NCBI GenBank assembly: GCA_910579595.1
Contig: CAJTVM010000109.1
Span: 1-6,621 of the forward strand
DNA: 6,621 bases
Reading direction: 5' to 3'
Origin: an uncultured Oscillospiraceae bacterium
GTDB lineage: Bacteria; Bacillota; Clostridia; Oscillospirales; Oscillospiraceae
Shown: one piece after another, positions 1 through 5,826 of the stretch
Layout: each line of letters opens with the position of its first letter
How positions within the stretch are numbered: the stretch's first letter is position 1
Program-made: the position numbers and the translations under genes
Notes under the pieces: generated by a model
The model's input: only the letters and a program-made list of their open reading frames with translations
What the model was told of the DNA's origin: nothing
Databases searched by the model: none

Positions 1-701
1 ACGCCGATGCAGTCGCATCTTGAGTCGATCATGGTCTCGAAGTGACCGGGAGAGTTGATCCAGTTGTCGACGGCGCGCCGGGCGGCGTCGTCTGTGCCGG
101 TGAACACGGTGAGGTTGTCACCGAAACCGTAGGGGTAGCCGGCGTCAGCGGCGGCTTGGCCCTCCTCTGCGGCGTGATGCCAGGTGTAGCGCCGGTCGGA
201 GCAGGCTTGGGCGGCGGTCATCAGGGCCTCGCTGACCGGCAGCTCCGACACGCCGTTGGCCTTGCGGGTCTGGTTGATCAGCCGGATCATCTCCTGCCGG
301 ATCTCCAGGTTGTCCGTCAGGCTGGCGCTGTCCATGCTGGCGGGAGCTTCCGGCGCGGCGGGGGCGGCGGAGCCGACCGTCAGCGTCATGCTCCCGCATT
401 CCCCGGCGCTGTTGGATGCGGTGATCTCCGCGGTCCCCGCCCCCTTTGCGACAGCCACCCAGAAGGTCAGCACCTGCTCCACCGCTACCGTGTCCGGGTC
501 GCTGGAGGTGACGGTGTAGTCGATCCCGCTGGGGCCGATGATCAGGCCGCTTCGCTCTCCTACCTCCAGGGTACTGCCCTTGTAGCTGCTCACCCGGATG
601 GGTTCGTTGGGCGCTTCCGCTGCCGCGGCGGGGACGGTGAGCCCAATGGTGAGGGTGGCTGCCATCAATGCGGCGGCAATGCGCTTTTTCATGCTGGTCA
701 T
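1..701 (-). CDS. Secreted CAP-domain protein with N-terminal Ig-like (BIG2-type) domain, 3' end cut by window
   Basis: My translation from ATG at 701 stays open for 233 codons to the window edge, so the C terminus is missing. AGGAGG at 710-715 lies 8 nt upstream and supports this start; ATG at 692 is a weaker alternative. Residues 1-28 form a signal peptide (KKR, hydrophobic core, cleavage near AAAA-EA). Residues about 35-110 look like a bacterial Ig-like domain (SSDPDTVAVEQ, WVAVAKGAGTAEITASN). An Ala/Pro linker follows. From about 135 the CAP/SCP (PR-1-like) fold begins: IRLINQTRKANG, the His pair in YTWHH (175-176), GFGDNL where the family usually has GEN, and WINSPGHFETMI (214-225) with the second His. 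CAP proteins are secreted, and their bacterial function is mostly unknown. It is the last gene of the exported block. Any wall-sorting signal would lie beyond the window. The family is secure, the role is not. Confidence 0.9.
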   Translation of the reverse strand, partial: MTSMKKRIAAALMAATLTIGLTVPAAAAEAPNEPIRVSSYKGSTLEVGERSGLIIGPSGIDYTVTSSDPDTVAVEQVLTFWVAVAKGAGTAEITASNSAGECGSMTLTVGSAAPAAPEAPASMDSASLTDNLEIRQEMIRLINQTRKANGVSELPVSEALMTAAQACSDRRYTWHHAAEEGQAAADAGYPYGFGDNLTVFTGTDDAARRAVDNWINSPGHFETMIDSRCDCIG

Positions 702-744
702 ACTTTTTTCCTCCTGTATTCCGTATTTTTTGGTGCTTTTGCAA

Positions 745-773
745 GCAATACAATATCGGAACAGAGGTCAAAA
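745..773 (-). promoter_or_regulatory. Weak candidate promoter upstream of the CAP gene
   Basis: The 128-nt gap between the sortase stop and the CAP start is AT-richer than the rest of the window. On the minus strand it contains TTTTGA (773-768), 17 nt, then TATTGC (750-745), a poor but correctly spaced sigma-A-like pair. Alternatively the box can be read as TTGACC with 15-nt spacing. The remainder of the gap (774-829) shows no terminator-like hairpin, so read-through from the sortase gene is equally possible. Confidence 0.2.
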
Positions 774-829
774 GTCGAGAAGAAAATGCAATCTAAAATG
801 GAGAAACGAGCGGGCGAAAACGAAGCATA

Positions 830-1684
830 TTAGCTAATTTCCACGCCCTGGACGCACCACCGCTGATCCCGCTGGTCACGGACGCAGGTGTAAAGGGTGA
901 TCATGTTGGTGGTGGAGGCGGCGAGGGCGCTGCGGTCTGTCTCGCTCACCTTGGAAACGGAGGTCACCTCATAGGTGCGGGTCCCCAGCCGTGTGGTCAG
1001 GGAGATGGTATCGCCCACCTCCAGCGTATGGATCTCCCCGAAGTGGTTGTTCACGCCCCGGTTGTGGGCCGCCAGCGCCACGTTTCCATCCCAGATAGAG
1101 GTGTCCTCAAAGTGTCCCGCGCCCTTCTTCAGCGCGGCGCTGTCCGTACCCTGGTAGATCTTGACGCTCAGGCCGATGGCGGGGATCTTCAGTGTTCCCA
1201 GACTGCCGTTGCTGTAGTAGAGGTCATCTGTCACCGCCGTATAGCCGCCTGAAGCACTGCCGGGGTTGGTCACTGTCACCGAGGACGAGCCGGGGACATA
1301 GACGGAGCCGATGCCGGAATCCGTTTCCAAACTGCCGCCCATGGCGGGAGGCTGAATGACACCGGTGCTGCCGTTGATGATGGCTCCGGAGGTGGGCTGA
1401 TAGCCGGGAGCCAGATTGGGAGTGAGGGGCGTGCCGGTGTGCAGGGTGTCGGCGCTGTAGCTGCCGAAGGCGGGCGGGGCGAGAGCGGCGTTCTTACTCA
1501 CGTCCTCGTTTTTCATGGCCCCGCCGCCAGGGGTATGCACCACCTCGATGGACGTGGCCTTGCCGTACTCCGGGTCGCCAGTGCCGTCAATCGTGTACTC
1601 CAGAGGTTCCGCGGCATAGGCGGTCGCCATCATGGAGGCCGTCATGCACAGAGCCAGGAGGAGCATGGTCAGTTTCTTCTTCAT
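830..1684 (-). CDS. Sortase (transpeptidase) with signal peptide and long low-complexity linker
   Basis: Sortases are extracytoplasmic cysteine transpeptidases that cleave sorting signals and attach proteins to the wall or to each other. The conserved core is at the C terminus (about residues 155-284 of 284): GTLKIPAIGLSVKIYQG, catalytic His207 in NVALAAHNRG, catalytic Cys267 in ITLYTC, and the Arg in QRDQRW (272 or 275). Residues 1-24 look like a Sec signal peptide ending AYA-AE, very like that of the upstream surface protein. Residues 28-155 are a Gly/Ser/Thr/Pro-rich, probably disordered linker with no cysteine. I chose ATG 1684 because AAAGGA (about 1697-1702) is too close to GTG 1693; GTG 1687 is also possible. 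It follows the surface protein after 36 nt. The class (B or D) cannot be settled by eye. No LPXTG-type substrate is visible in the window. Confidence 0.92.
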   Translation of the reverse strand: MKKKLTMLLLALCMTASMMATAYAAEPLEYTIDGTGDPEYGKATSIEVVHTPGGGAMKNEDVSKNAALAPPAFGSYSADTLHTGTPLTPNLAPGYQPTSGAIINGSTGVIQPPAMGGSLETDSGIGSVYVPGSSSVTVTNPGSASGGYTAVTDDLYYSNGSLGTLKIPAIGLSVKIYQGTDSAALKKGAGHFEDTSIWDGNVALAAHNRGVNNHFGEIHTLEVGDTISLTTRLGTRTYEVTSVSKVSETDRSALAASTTNMITLYTCVRDQRDQRWCVQGVEIS

Positions 1685-1720
1685 CACATTCACCAGTCCT
1701 TTCTGATTACGGGTTTGGAA

Positions 1721-2650
1721 TTATGCATCCTCATCGCCGCCCTCGGCCAGCTCACTGCGCCGTTTGAGGAACAGGGCGATCCCGATGCCGCCGCCAGCCG
1801 CGGCGATGAGGCCCAGAGGCGCCAGCAGGAGCGGCCAGTTGAAGCTGGCGGCGGGGGCCGGATCGGTTGCCTCCAGACCGTCGTCCACAGGCTCCACAGG
1901 CTGGAGGGGCGTCCCCTCGAAAATTGCCACATACCGGGTCTTGTTCAGGGCGATTCTGCTGACTGTCCCAGTGTAGTCGGCGGTGACGGTATAGCCTTTG
2001 ACATAGCTGCTGGTGGCGCTGCCGGTGTAGGTGGCCACGGCGGTGTAGCGGTCGCCCAGGGCGTAGCCGTCCAGATTTCCCGTGTTGTCCGTCTGCCAGC
2101 TGACGTCCTGGAGGGTCAGAGTGCGCCCTCCGTCCTGGATGGTCTTGGGGATGTACTGGGTGTCCTGTCCCGCCAGATTGGGATAGGTCCGGGTGGCGGA
2201 GACCTGCTTGGTGGAGCTGCCGTAGCCGGCCACCTCCACCTGCACCGTATCCAGCCGCAGGGTCAGCGTCCCGGCAAGGCCGTCGTCGGTGATGAACGCC
2301 TTCTCCTGGGGCAGCAGAGCCAGCACAGAGGCCATATCCTTGTTTTTACTGTCCAGCGTCACCGTCTCGGTGTGCTGGCGGCTCTCATGCTCCGGAAGTT
2401 CCTGCTTGAGCAGATCCACCAGGGTGTAGTGGTATCCGTCCTGCTCGAAGTCCGAGCGGGGGATGCCGGTGGGATCGTCCTCCGGGGACAGATCGTAGAA
2501 CTTGCGGATCTCAGTTCCGTCCTCACTCTGGGTGACGGAGCTGGGGTAGCAGACCTGGGCGGGGTCGGCCCACTCCGCCGCGTAAGCGGCGGGAGCAAGG
2601 GCCATAGTCAGCGCCAATGCCAGAGCGCAGACTGCGGTCAGTTTCTTCAT
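1721..2650 (-). CDS. Secreted surface protein with C-terminal membrane anchor, unrecognised family
   Basis: This 309-aa protein has a clear signal peptide (residues 1-24, MKKLTAV...AYA, cleavage before AEW). A beta-strand-rich ectodomain follows, with many alternating Thr/Val/Tyr segments such as RYTAVATYTG, GYTVTADYTGTVSR and RYVAIFEGT. Near the end comes an acidic/Pro linker (PVEPVDDGLEATDPAPAAS), a hydrophobic segment at about 272-295, and a KRR stop-transfer with a short acidic tail (SELAEGGDEDA). The predicted topology is an outside domain held by one C-terminal membrane helix. The order resembles a sortase signal (hydrophobic stretch plus basic tail), but I see no LPXTG-like motif before the helix. 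GAGGAGG about 8 nt before ATG 2650 overlaps the end of spoVG, so the two are co-transcribed. Being followed by a sortase and a CAP protein suggests a mating-surface or envelope role; that is inference only. Confidence 0.85.
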   Translation of the reverse strand: MKKLTAVCALALALTMALAPAAYAAEWADPAQVCYPSSVTQSEDGTEIRKFYDLSPEDDPTGIPRSDFEQDGYHYTLVDLLKQELPEHESRQHTETVTLDSKNKDMASVLALLPQEKAFITDDGLAGTLTLRLDTVQVEVAGYGSSTKQVSATRTYPNLAGQDTQYIPKTIQDGGRTLTLQDVSWQTDNTGNLDGYALGDRYTAVATYTGSATSSYVKGYTVTADYTGTVSRIALNKTRYVAIFEGTPLQPVEPVDDGLEATDPAPAASFNWPLLLAPLGLIAAAGGGIGIALFLKRRSELAEGGDEDA

Positions 2651-2664
2651 CGTCGTTTCCTCCT

Positions 2665-3033
2665 CTACATTTTCATTTCCGGGTCGGGCGGAGCATCCTG
2701 GCTCTGGCCCTCCTGCTGGCGCTGGGGGATCTGAGCCAGAGTCTGCTGATAGGCGTCCAGCACTGCCTGATGGAACTGCTGGTGGAACTCCTTCGTACAG
2801 GGAAAGCAGATGTCCTTATAGCCGTCCCTGCCCTTGTAGCTGGGCATGGAGACGAAGGGGCCGTTGCTGCCCTCCACCACCTTGACGCCCCGGATAGCGA
2901 AGCACCCGTTCAGGTTGACGGAGGCGTCCGCCAGGACGGGACCGCTGGCGTGGAGGGAGTGGATTTTCACATCCACCTGCATGGGGAGGGTCTCCCGCTG
3001 AGATGTGAGGGTCGGGTCAGGGGCCTGTTTCAT
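2665..3033 (-). CDS. spoVG: SpoVG family nucleic-acid-binding regulator
   Basis: Residues 20-97 match the SpoVG fold: VDVKIHSL, then the characteristic core FAIRGVKVVEGSNGPFVSMP, then YKDICFPCTKEF and AVLDAYQQTL. SpoVG proteins are small RNA- and DNA-binding regulators in Bacillota, first known from sporulation and septation. At 122 aa this copy is longer than the ~97-aa chromosomal form, with about 18 extra residues in front and a Gln/Pro-rich tail ending PPDPEMKM. TAGGAGG upstream of ATG 3033 decides the start. A 37-nt AT-rich gap separates it from the DUF3849-like gene, and its stop nearly touches the next ribosome binding site. It is probably a mobile-element-borne paralogue rather than the housekeeping copy, because its neighbours are not the usual chromosomal ones. 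Confidence 0.9.
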   Translation of the reverse strand: MKQAPDPTLTSQRETLPMQVDVKIHSLHASGPVLADASVNLNGCFAIRGVKVVEGSNGPFVSMPSYKGRDGYKDICFPCTKEFHQQFHQAVLDAYQQTLAQIPQRQQEGQSQDAPPDPEMKM

Positions 3034-3070
3034 TGTCGGTTCCTCCTAAAAAATTTTTGGTAAAATGGAA

Positions 3071-3829
3071 TTACTCCATGGTCATGCCGCCCATGGCGGG
3101 CCCAGTGTCCTGTTCCTGCTGGGGAGTGCGAAGCTCCTCCAGCTTCTCCCGCGCCCAGTCCGGCAGATACTGCTCATCCAGAACGCCAGCGAAGTCGGAG
3201 CGGTTCCAGCGGGTCTTTTCGCCGTCGCCCAGGCAGGTGGCGTAGACCGCCTGACCTCTGGCGTGGGGAGAACAGCCAAAGCCGCCTTCCGCCAGCCAGA
3301 GCATATTGCGGGGGTCCCAGCAGCTCTCCCGGAGCGTGTCGGGACGCATCACCAGCACTTTGCCCTTGTAGTCCTGCTCCAGCGGGTTACCGGCACAGTG
3401 TTCCAGGCCGAACAGCCCCAGCGCCTGGTATGCGTCCCTGGCCTGTCCGATGAACGACTCCAGCAGTCCCGCGGCGGTATCCACCGCGTAGCAGCGGTTA
3501 TATTTGCTGTCCTGGGGAACAAAGGTTTTCCTGCCCCACCGATAGGTCTCATCGCTGACCAGATACTTGCAGGCCGACTCGCGGAACTCCTGCAGGGAGT
3601 TGGCGAGAACGAAGTTTACACGCTTAAAGCCGAACTGTTCCAGCACAGACTGGGCGCAGCCCTCGGCCAGCGACTCGTCCGCCGCGTTGAAATGATCCCG
3701 GACAGCCTGCTCGATGGCTCTGGCGCAGTCCACATTCACCCGAAAGCTGTCCTCGTGCATCTGCGTCTGCCTCAGACGGCGGGCGTCGGCGCGGGAGTAG
3801 GGGTACAGATAGGGAAAATCAGCCGCCAT
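3071..3829 (-). CDS. DUF3849-like protein of unknown function
   Basis: The N-terminal ~80 residues (YLYPYSRADARRLRQTQM, SFRVNVDCARAIEQAVRDHF, SVLEQFGFKRVNFVLANSLQ) resemble DUF3849, a domain common in conjugative elements of gut Clostridia; its function is unknown. I do not recognise the C-terminal half with certainty. It carries YRWGRKTFVPQDSKYNRCY, KVLVMRPDTLRE, LWLAEGGFGCSPHARGQAVY and TRWNRSDFAGVL. There is no signal peptide or membrane segment, so it is probably cytoplasmic. Start ATG 3829 overlaps the end of the AbrB-like gene by 11 nt, with GGAGG inside that gene 9 nt upstream, which implies translational coupling. The protein ends PAMGGMTME, close to the GMTMQ ends found at the right side of the window. 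The gene is real by context and codon pattern; its role is unknown. Confidence 0.85.
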   Translation of the reverse strand: MAADFPYLYPYSRADARRLRQTQMHEDSFRVNVDCARAIEQAVRDHFNAADESLAEGCAQSVLEQFGFKRVNFVLANSLQEFRESACKYLVSDETYRWGRKTFVPQDSKYNRCYAVDTAAGLLESFIGQARDAYQALGLFGLEHCAGNPLEQDYKGKVLVMRPDTLRESCWDPRNMLWLAEGGFGCSPHARGQAVYATCLGDGEKTRWNRSDFAGVLDEQYLPDWAREKLEELRTPQQEQDTGPAMGGMTME

Positions 3830-4325
3830 AGACGGTATCCTCCGCGATCAGATGCTCCTCCAGCCTGCCCAGGCAGGCGCCCACCACCATGAAGGTCTCC
3901 AGCAGATCCGCCGGAAGGTCCCGCAGGTCATAGCGGTGTTCCGCCGCCAGAACCGTGATGGTGTGGGCCTCCTCGTCCACCTCGGCGCACAGCTTGGCCC
4001 CATCGGGGATGCCGGCGGCCTCCCGCAGATACTCGTTCACCTGAACGGCTTCCTCCTCGAAGTCGTTGTAGGGGCAGCTGTCCTTATCACAGTCCTCACA
4101 GGGGCCGCAGACCTCCGACAGGTAGTGGAGCAGCTGGGCCGACGTGCTCGTGAGCTGTTGGACAACGGCCAGCAGCTCCGGCGCGCTCATCCGCCCTTTC
4201 AGCACCAGCATGGCCCCATCCAGGGTGTGGTACTCCACCTTGTCGCCGGCGTTGAACCCGGCCAGCCGTGCGGCGGTCACTGGAAGCAGGAGACCCTTGG
4301 GTGTGATCTCTTTGATGAATTTCAT
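3819..4325 (-). CDS. AbrB/SpoVT-like protein with a four-cysteine cluster
   Basis: The 168-aa protein opens with a swapped-hairpin AbrB-like segment (KFIKEITPKGLLLPVTAARLAGFNAGDKVEYHTLDGAM in sections, residues 2-40). A second, similar half occurs at about 100-127: LREAAGIPDGAKLCAEVDEEAHTITV. Between them lies a helical stretch and an acidic cysteine cluster, C73-x2-C76-x2-C79-x4-C84, which could bind zinc or an Fe-S centre. AbrB-type domains bind DNA as dimers and act as transition-state or antitoxin regulators; that this one does so is inferred. The start is ATG 4325, because GGAGG lies 8 nt before it; the longer reading from 4370 lacks such a site. It sits 22 nt after the methylase stop and overlaps the next gene. 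No toxin-like partner is evident, so an antitoxin role is not supported. Confidence 0.85.
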   Translation of the reverse strand: MKFIKEITPKGLLLPVTAARLAGFNAGDKVEYHTLDGAMLVLKGRMSAPELLAVVQQLTSTSAQLLHYLSEVCGPCEDCDKDSCPYNDFEEEAVQVNEYLREAAGIPDGAKLCAEVDEEAHTITVLAAEHRYDLRDLPADLLETFMVVGACLGRLEEHLIAEDTVYGG

Positions 4326-4347
4326 GTGATATTCCTCCGTTTTCTGA

Positions 4348-5229
4348 TTAAATTTCCTGCCCGAAATCAAACAGGTTCAGCTGTGTGGCGGCACGCTGCC
4401 GCTCGGTCATGTCGTAGTTGGCGATGAACACCTCGGCAAACTGGCAGTTGGGGTCGTACCGCTGCTTGATGTTGTTCAGCCGGGTGACCGCCTCGATCTG
4501 GATGCCGGGGGCATCGTACAGCTCCCGGACAAAGGCGTCGTCGTTGTAGGAGAGCAGGAACTTCCCCTCAATGGACAGAAGGGCGTCCCGCAGGCGGATG
4601 TGGTCTTTTTCTGTAAATCCGTCCTCCCCGATGTTCTGGTAGTACCCCTCGGTGGCGTGGTAGGGGGGATCGCAGTAAAAGAGGCTCACCGGGCGGTCAT
4701 ACTGCCGGATGAGCTTCTCAAAGTCCTTGTTCTCCACCACCACATCCTTCAGACGCCGGTGGGCCTGCTCGATGAGCGGGAAGTTAGCCCTCATATCGTG
4801 GGGCTGGCTGCCGTAGCTGGTGAGGGCCGAGGCGTAGCTGTAGCGGATGATCTGATAGAACCAGGACGCTCTTTGTACATCGCTGGCGGGGCTGCGCCCC
4901 AGAGCGTCCTCTCTTTGCCCTTCGGGCAAATTCACATTATCCCTCGCCAGTGCCTGTTTGATCAGTTCGAAGTCCTCACGGGAATTGAGGACATACCGCA
5001 GGGAGTCGATCAGCTCCTCATGCCTGTCCCGGACGCAGCGGTACAGGTTGGCGAGGAGGCTGTTGAAGTCGTTGTAGACCTCAAAATCCCTGCCGGGGGG
5101 CTTGTGGAACAACACCCAGCCGCCGCCCCCGAAGACCTCAATGTAACGTTCATAGTACAGAGGGAACCTCTGCACCACCTCCTCCCGCAGCGCCTTTTTG
5201 CCGCCGACCCAGCTCATGAAGCTGTTCAA
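4348..5229 (-). CDS. D12-class DNA adenine-N6 methyltransferase (Dam-like), orphan
   Basis: This 293-aa enzyme transfers methyl from S-adenosylmethionine to adenine N6 in DNA. The D12 (alpha) class architecture is clear: SFMSWVGGKKALREE at the N terminus, the AdoMet-binding EVFGGGGWVLF (residues 31-41), the target-recognition region in the middle, and catalytic DPPY at 187-190 within LFYCDPPYHATEGYY. No restriction gene adjoins it, so it is probably an orphan methylase protecting or marking the element. TTG 5229 is the likely start: it overlaps the HTH stop as TTGA and lies 9 nt after GGAGG; ATG 5217 is the alternative. Two oddities: residues about 99-115 (VNLPEGQREDALGRSPA) are encoded by a cluster of palindromes and look inserted, and the C terminus carries QLNLF (283-287), the consensus of a beta-clamp-binding peptide. 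The recognition site cannot be read from the sequence. Confidence 0.94.
   Translation of the reverse strand: MNSFMSWVGGKKALREEVVQRFPLYYERYIEVFGGGGWVLFHKPPGRDFEVYNDFNSLLANLYRCVRDRHEELIDSLRYVLNSREDFELIKQALARDNVNLPEGQREDALGRSPASDVQRASWFYQIIRYSYASALTSYGSQPHDMRANFPLIEQAHRRLKDVVVENKDFEKLIRQYDRPVSLFYCDPPYHATEGYYQNIGEDGFTEKDHIRLRDALLSIEGKFLLSYNDDAFVRELYDAPGIQIEAVTRLNNIKQRYDPNCQFAEVFIANYDMTERQRAATQLNLFDFGQEI
4863..4950. repeat. Palindrome cluster inside the methylase gene
   Basis: Three inverted repeats sit within under 90 bp. AGGACGCTCT (4863-4872) pairs perfectly with AGAGCGTCCT (4901-4910). GGGGC (4888-4892) pairs with GCCCC (4896-4900) around TGC. TTTGCCC (4914-4920) pairs with GGGCAAA (4924-4930) around TTC. 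An outer CTGGCG (4883-4888) can also pair with CGCCAG (4945-4950). CTCTTTG occurs at 4869-4875 and 4911-4917, 42 bp apart, keeping the reading frame. The segment encodes residues about 92-121 of the methylase. Confidence 0.75.
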
Positions 5230-5552
5230 GGGCTGTCACCTCCCGGGATGCGGAGCTGGGCGGTGTCGAACTTCTCCAACGACTGGTTCAGGCCCCGGAT
5301 GGCGGCGGCGATGCCGCTGATCCGGTGGGTCATGTGGGCAATGGTGGCGCGCACCTCCTGCTCCGCGGCGGCGTAAAAGTAGCCGCTGGAGCTGCTGGCG
5401 ATGGGGATGCCCCTGCGCCGGAGCCGGTTGACCGCGTCCCGCAGTTCCTTGCCACGGACGGAGAAGGTCCGCTCCAGTTCCCGGCTGGTAGCGGCGCCGC
5501 CCTCGCCCAGATGGTACTGCCGCAGATATTCGGCCAGCTGTTTATCCTCCAT
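5226..5552 (-). CDS. Small winged-helix (HTH) DNA-binding protein
   Basis: This 108-aa protein has a predicted N-terminal helix (EDKQLAEYLRQYHLG). A helix-turn-helix follows at about 22-46 (TSRELERTFSVRGKELRDAVNRLRRRG), with a wing at 50-61 (PIASSSSGYFYA). The C-terminal half (64-95) is helical and may mediate dimerisation. The pattern fits winged-helix regulators that sit at the head of element gene runs; its operator and partner are unknown. ATG 5552 is chosen over the in-frame ATG 5594, because AAAGGAGG (5557-5564) lies just upstream of 5552. The stop overlaps the TTG start of the methylase (TTGA), so the two are translationally coupled. Its ribosome binding site follows immediately after the outer arm of the 178-bp inverted-repeat unit, so folding of the leader could affect its expression. 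Confidence 0.85.
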   Translation of the reverse strand: MEDKQLAEYLRQYHLGEGGAATSRELERTFSVRGKELRDAVNRLRRRGIPIASSSSGYFYAAAEQEVRATIAHMTHRISGIAAAIRGLNQSLEKFDTAQLRIPGGDSP

Positions 5553-5782
5553 GATTCCTCCTTTCCGGGGCCGTTTTTCCGAAAAAGAGCACAAGCGGGA
5601 ACCCCACGGGAGCCCAGCGAAGCGGGTCCCGTGGGGAGAGGAGAAGCAGCGGAATGAGCGAGCTTTCGGGCCTCGCCCGGAAGCGAGGGATATGGAGCTT
5701 GCGACGACGAAGGAGCCGCTTGTCCCTTTCGGTAAAACGGCCCCTTGATGCTGATATTGTTATTGACTTGATTGTCTGGCAT
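5330..5782 (-). CDS. Doubtful ORF through the structured leader, overlapping the HTH gene
   Basis: From ATG 5782 a frame reads MPDNQVNNNISIKGPFYRKG and stays open through the inverted-repeat unit and then out of frame across the HTH gene to 5330. The first ~20 residues look protein-like; the rest (Ala/Pro/Ser-rich, then a shadow of the HTH gene) does not. The nearest AAGGAG (5805-5810) is 22 nt before this ATG, too far for normal use. It could be the surviving start of a small gene interrupted by the repeat unit, or chance. I give it little weight. Confidence 0.15.
   Translation of the reverse strand: MPDNQVNNNISIKGPFYRKGQAAPSSSQAPYPSLPGEARKLAHSAASPLPTGPASLGSRGVPACALFRKNGPGKEESWRINSWPNICGSTIWARAAPLPAGNWSGPSPSVARNCGTRSTGSGAGASPSPAAPAATFTPPRSRRCAPPLPT
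5567..5744. repeat. 178-bp nested inverted-repeat unit (possible structured RNA leader or MITE-like element)
   Basis: The outer arms are 5567-5598 and 5716-5744. GGGGCCGTTTT matches exactly, then one mismatch, CCGAAA matches, a short unequal loop (6 versus 3 nt) follows, and ACAAGCGG matches. Inside lie two more hairpins. CCCCACGGGA (5602-5611) pairs perfectly with TCCCGTGGGG (5627-5636), with an inner CCC/GGG and GC/GC stem. GCTTTCGGGC (5662-5671) pairs with GCCCGGAAGC (5675-5684) around CTC, with one wobble. Read on the minus strand, the 3' outer arm ends 2 nt before the AAAGGAGG of the HTH gene. No long U-run follows any stem, so it is not a standard terminator. I see no convincing target-site duplication at its ends. 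Confidence 0.7.
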
Positions 5783-5826
5783 GGGCTGTGCCCATGGAAC
5801 ACCACTCCTTTCCGCTGGCGGTCCAG

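Noticed and set aside
145..771. Minus-strand frame of 208 codons (His/Arg/Gly-rich)
   Set aside because: It is out of frame with the CAP-domain gene, which covers the same DNA with a signal peptide, good ribosome binding site and clear family motifs. The His/Arg/Gly-rich product is a frame shadow.
1439..2734. Plus-strand open frame of 431 codons
   Set aside because: It lies antisense to two well-supported genes (surface protein and sortase), has no good ribosome binding site, and its protein is compositionally a GC-rich shadow (Gly/Val/His-rich) with no recognisable domain.
3046..3061. AAAAATTTTT palindrome between the DUF3849-like gene and spoVG as a terminator
   Set aside because: No GC stem or loop is present; it is an AT-rich leader directly before the AGGAGG of spoVG and is compatible with read-through.
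3819..4325. Antitoxin of a toxin-antitoxin pair
   Set aside because: Despite the AbrB-like fold, neither neighbour resembles a known toxin: one is a methylase and the other a 252-aa DUF3849-like protein.
3065..4427. Long plus-strand frames opposite the DUF3849-like and AbrB-like genes
   Set aside because: Both are antisense to overlapping, coupled genes with ribosome binding sites; products have no coherent domain.
5602..5636. Strong GC hairpin as a rho-independent terminator
   Set aside because: No run of U follows it on either strand, and it is nested within larger inverted repeats.
5567..5744. CRISPR array or insertion sequence
   Set aside because: There are no regularly spaced direct repeats and spacers, and no transposase; only inverted repeats are present, so at most a non-autonomous element.
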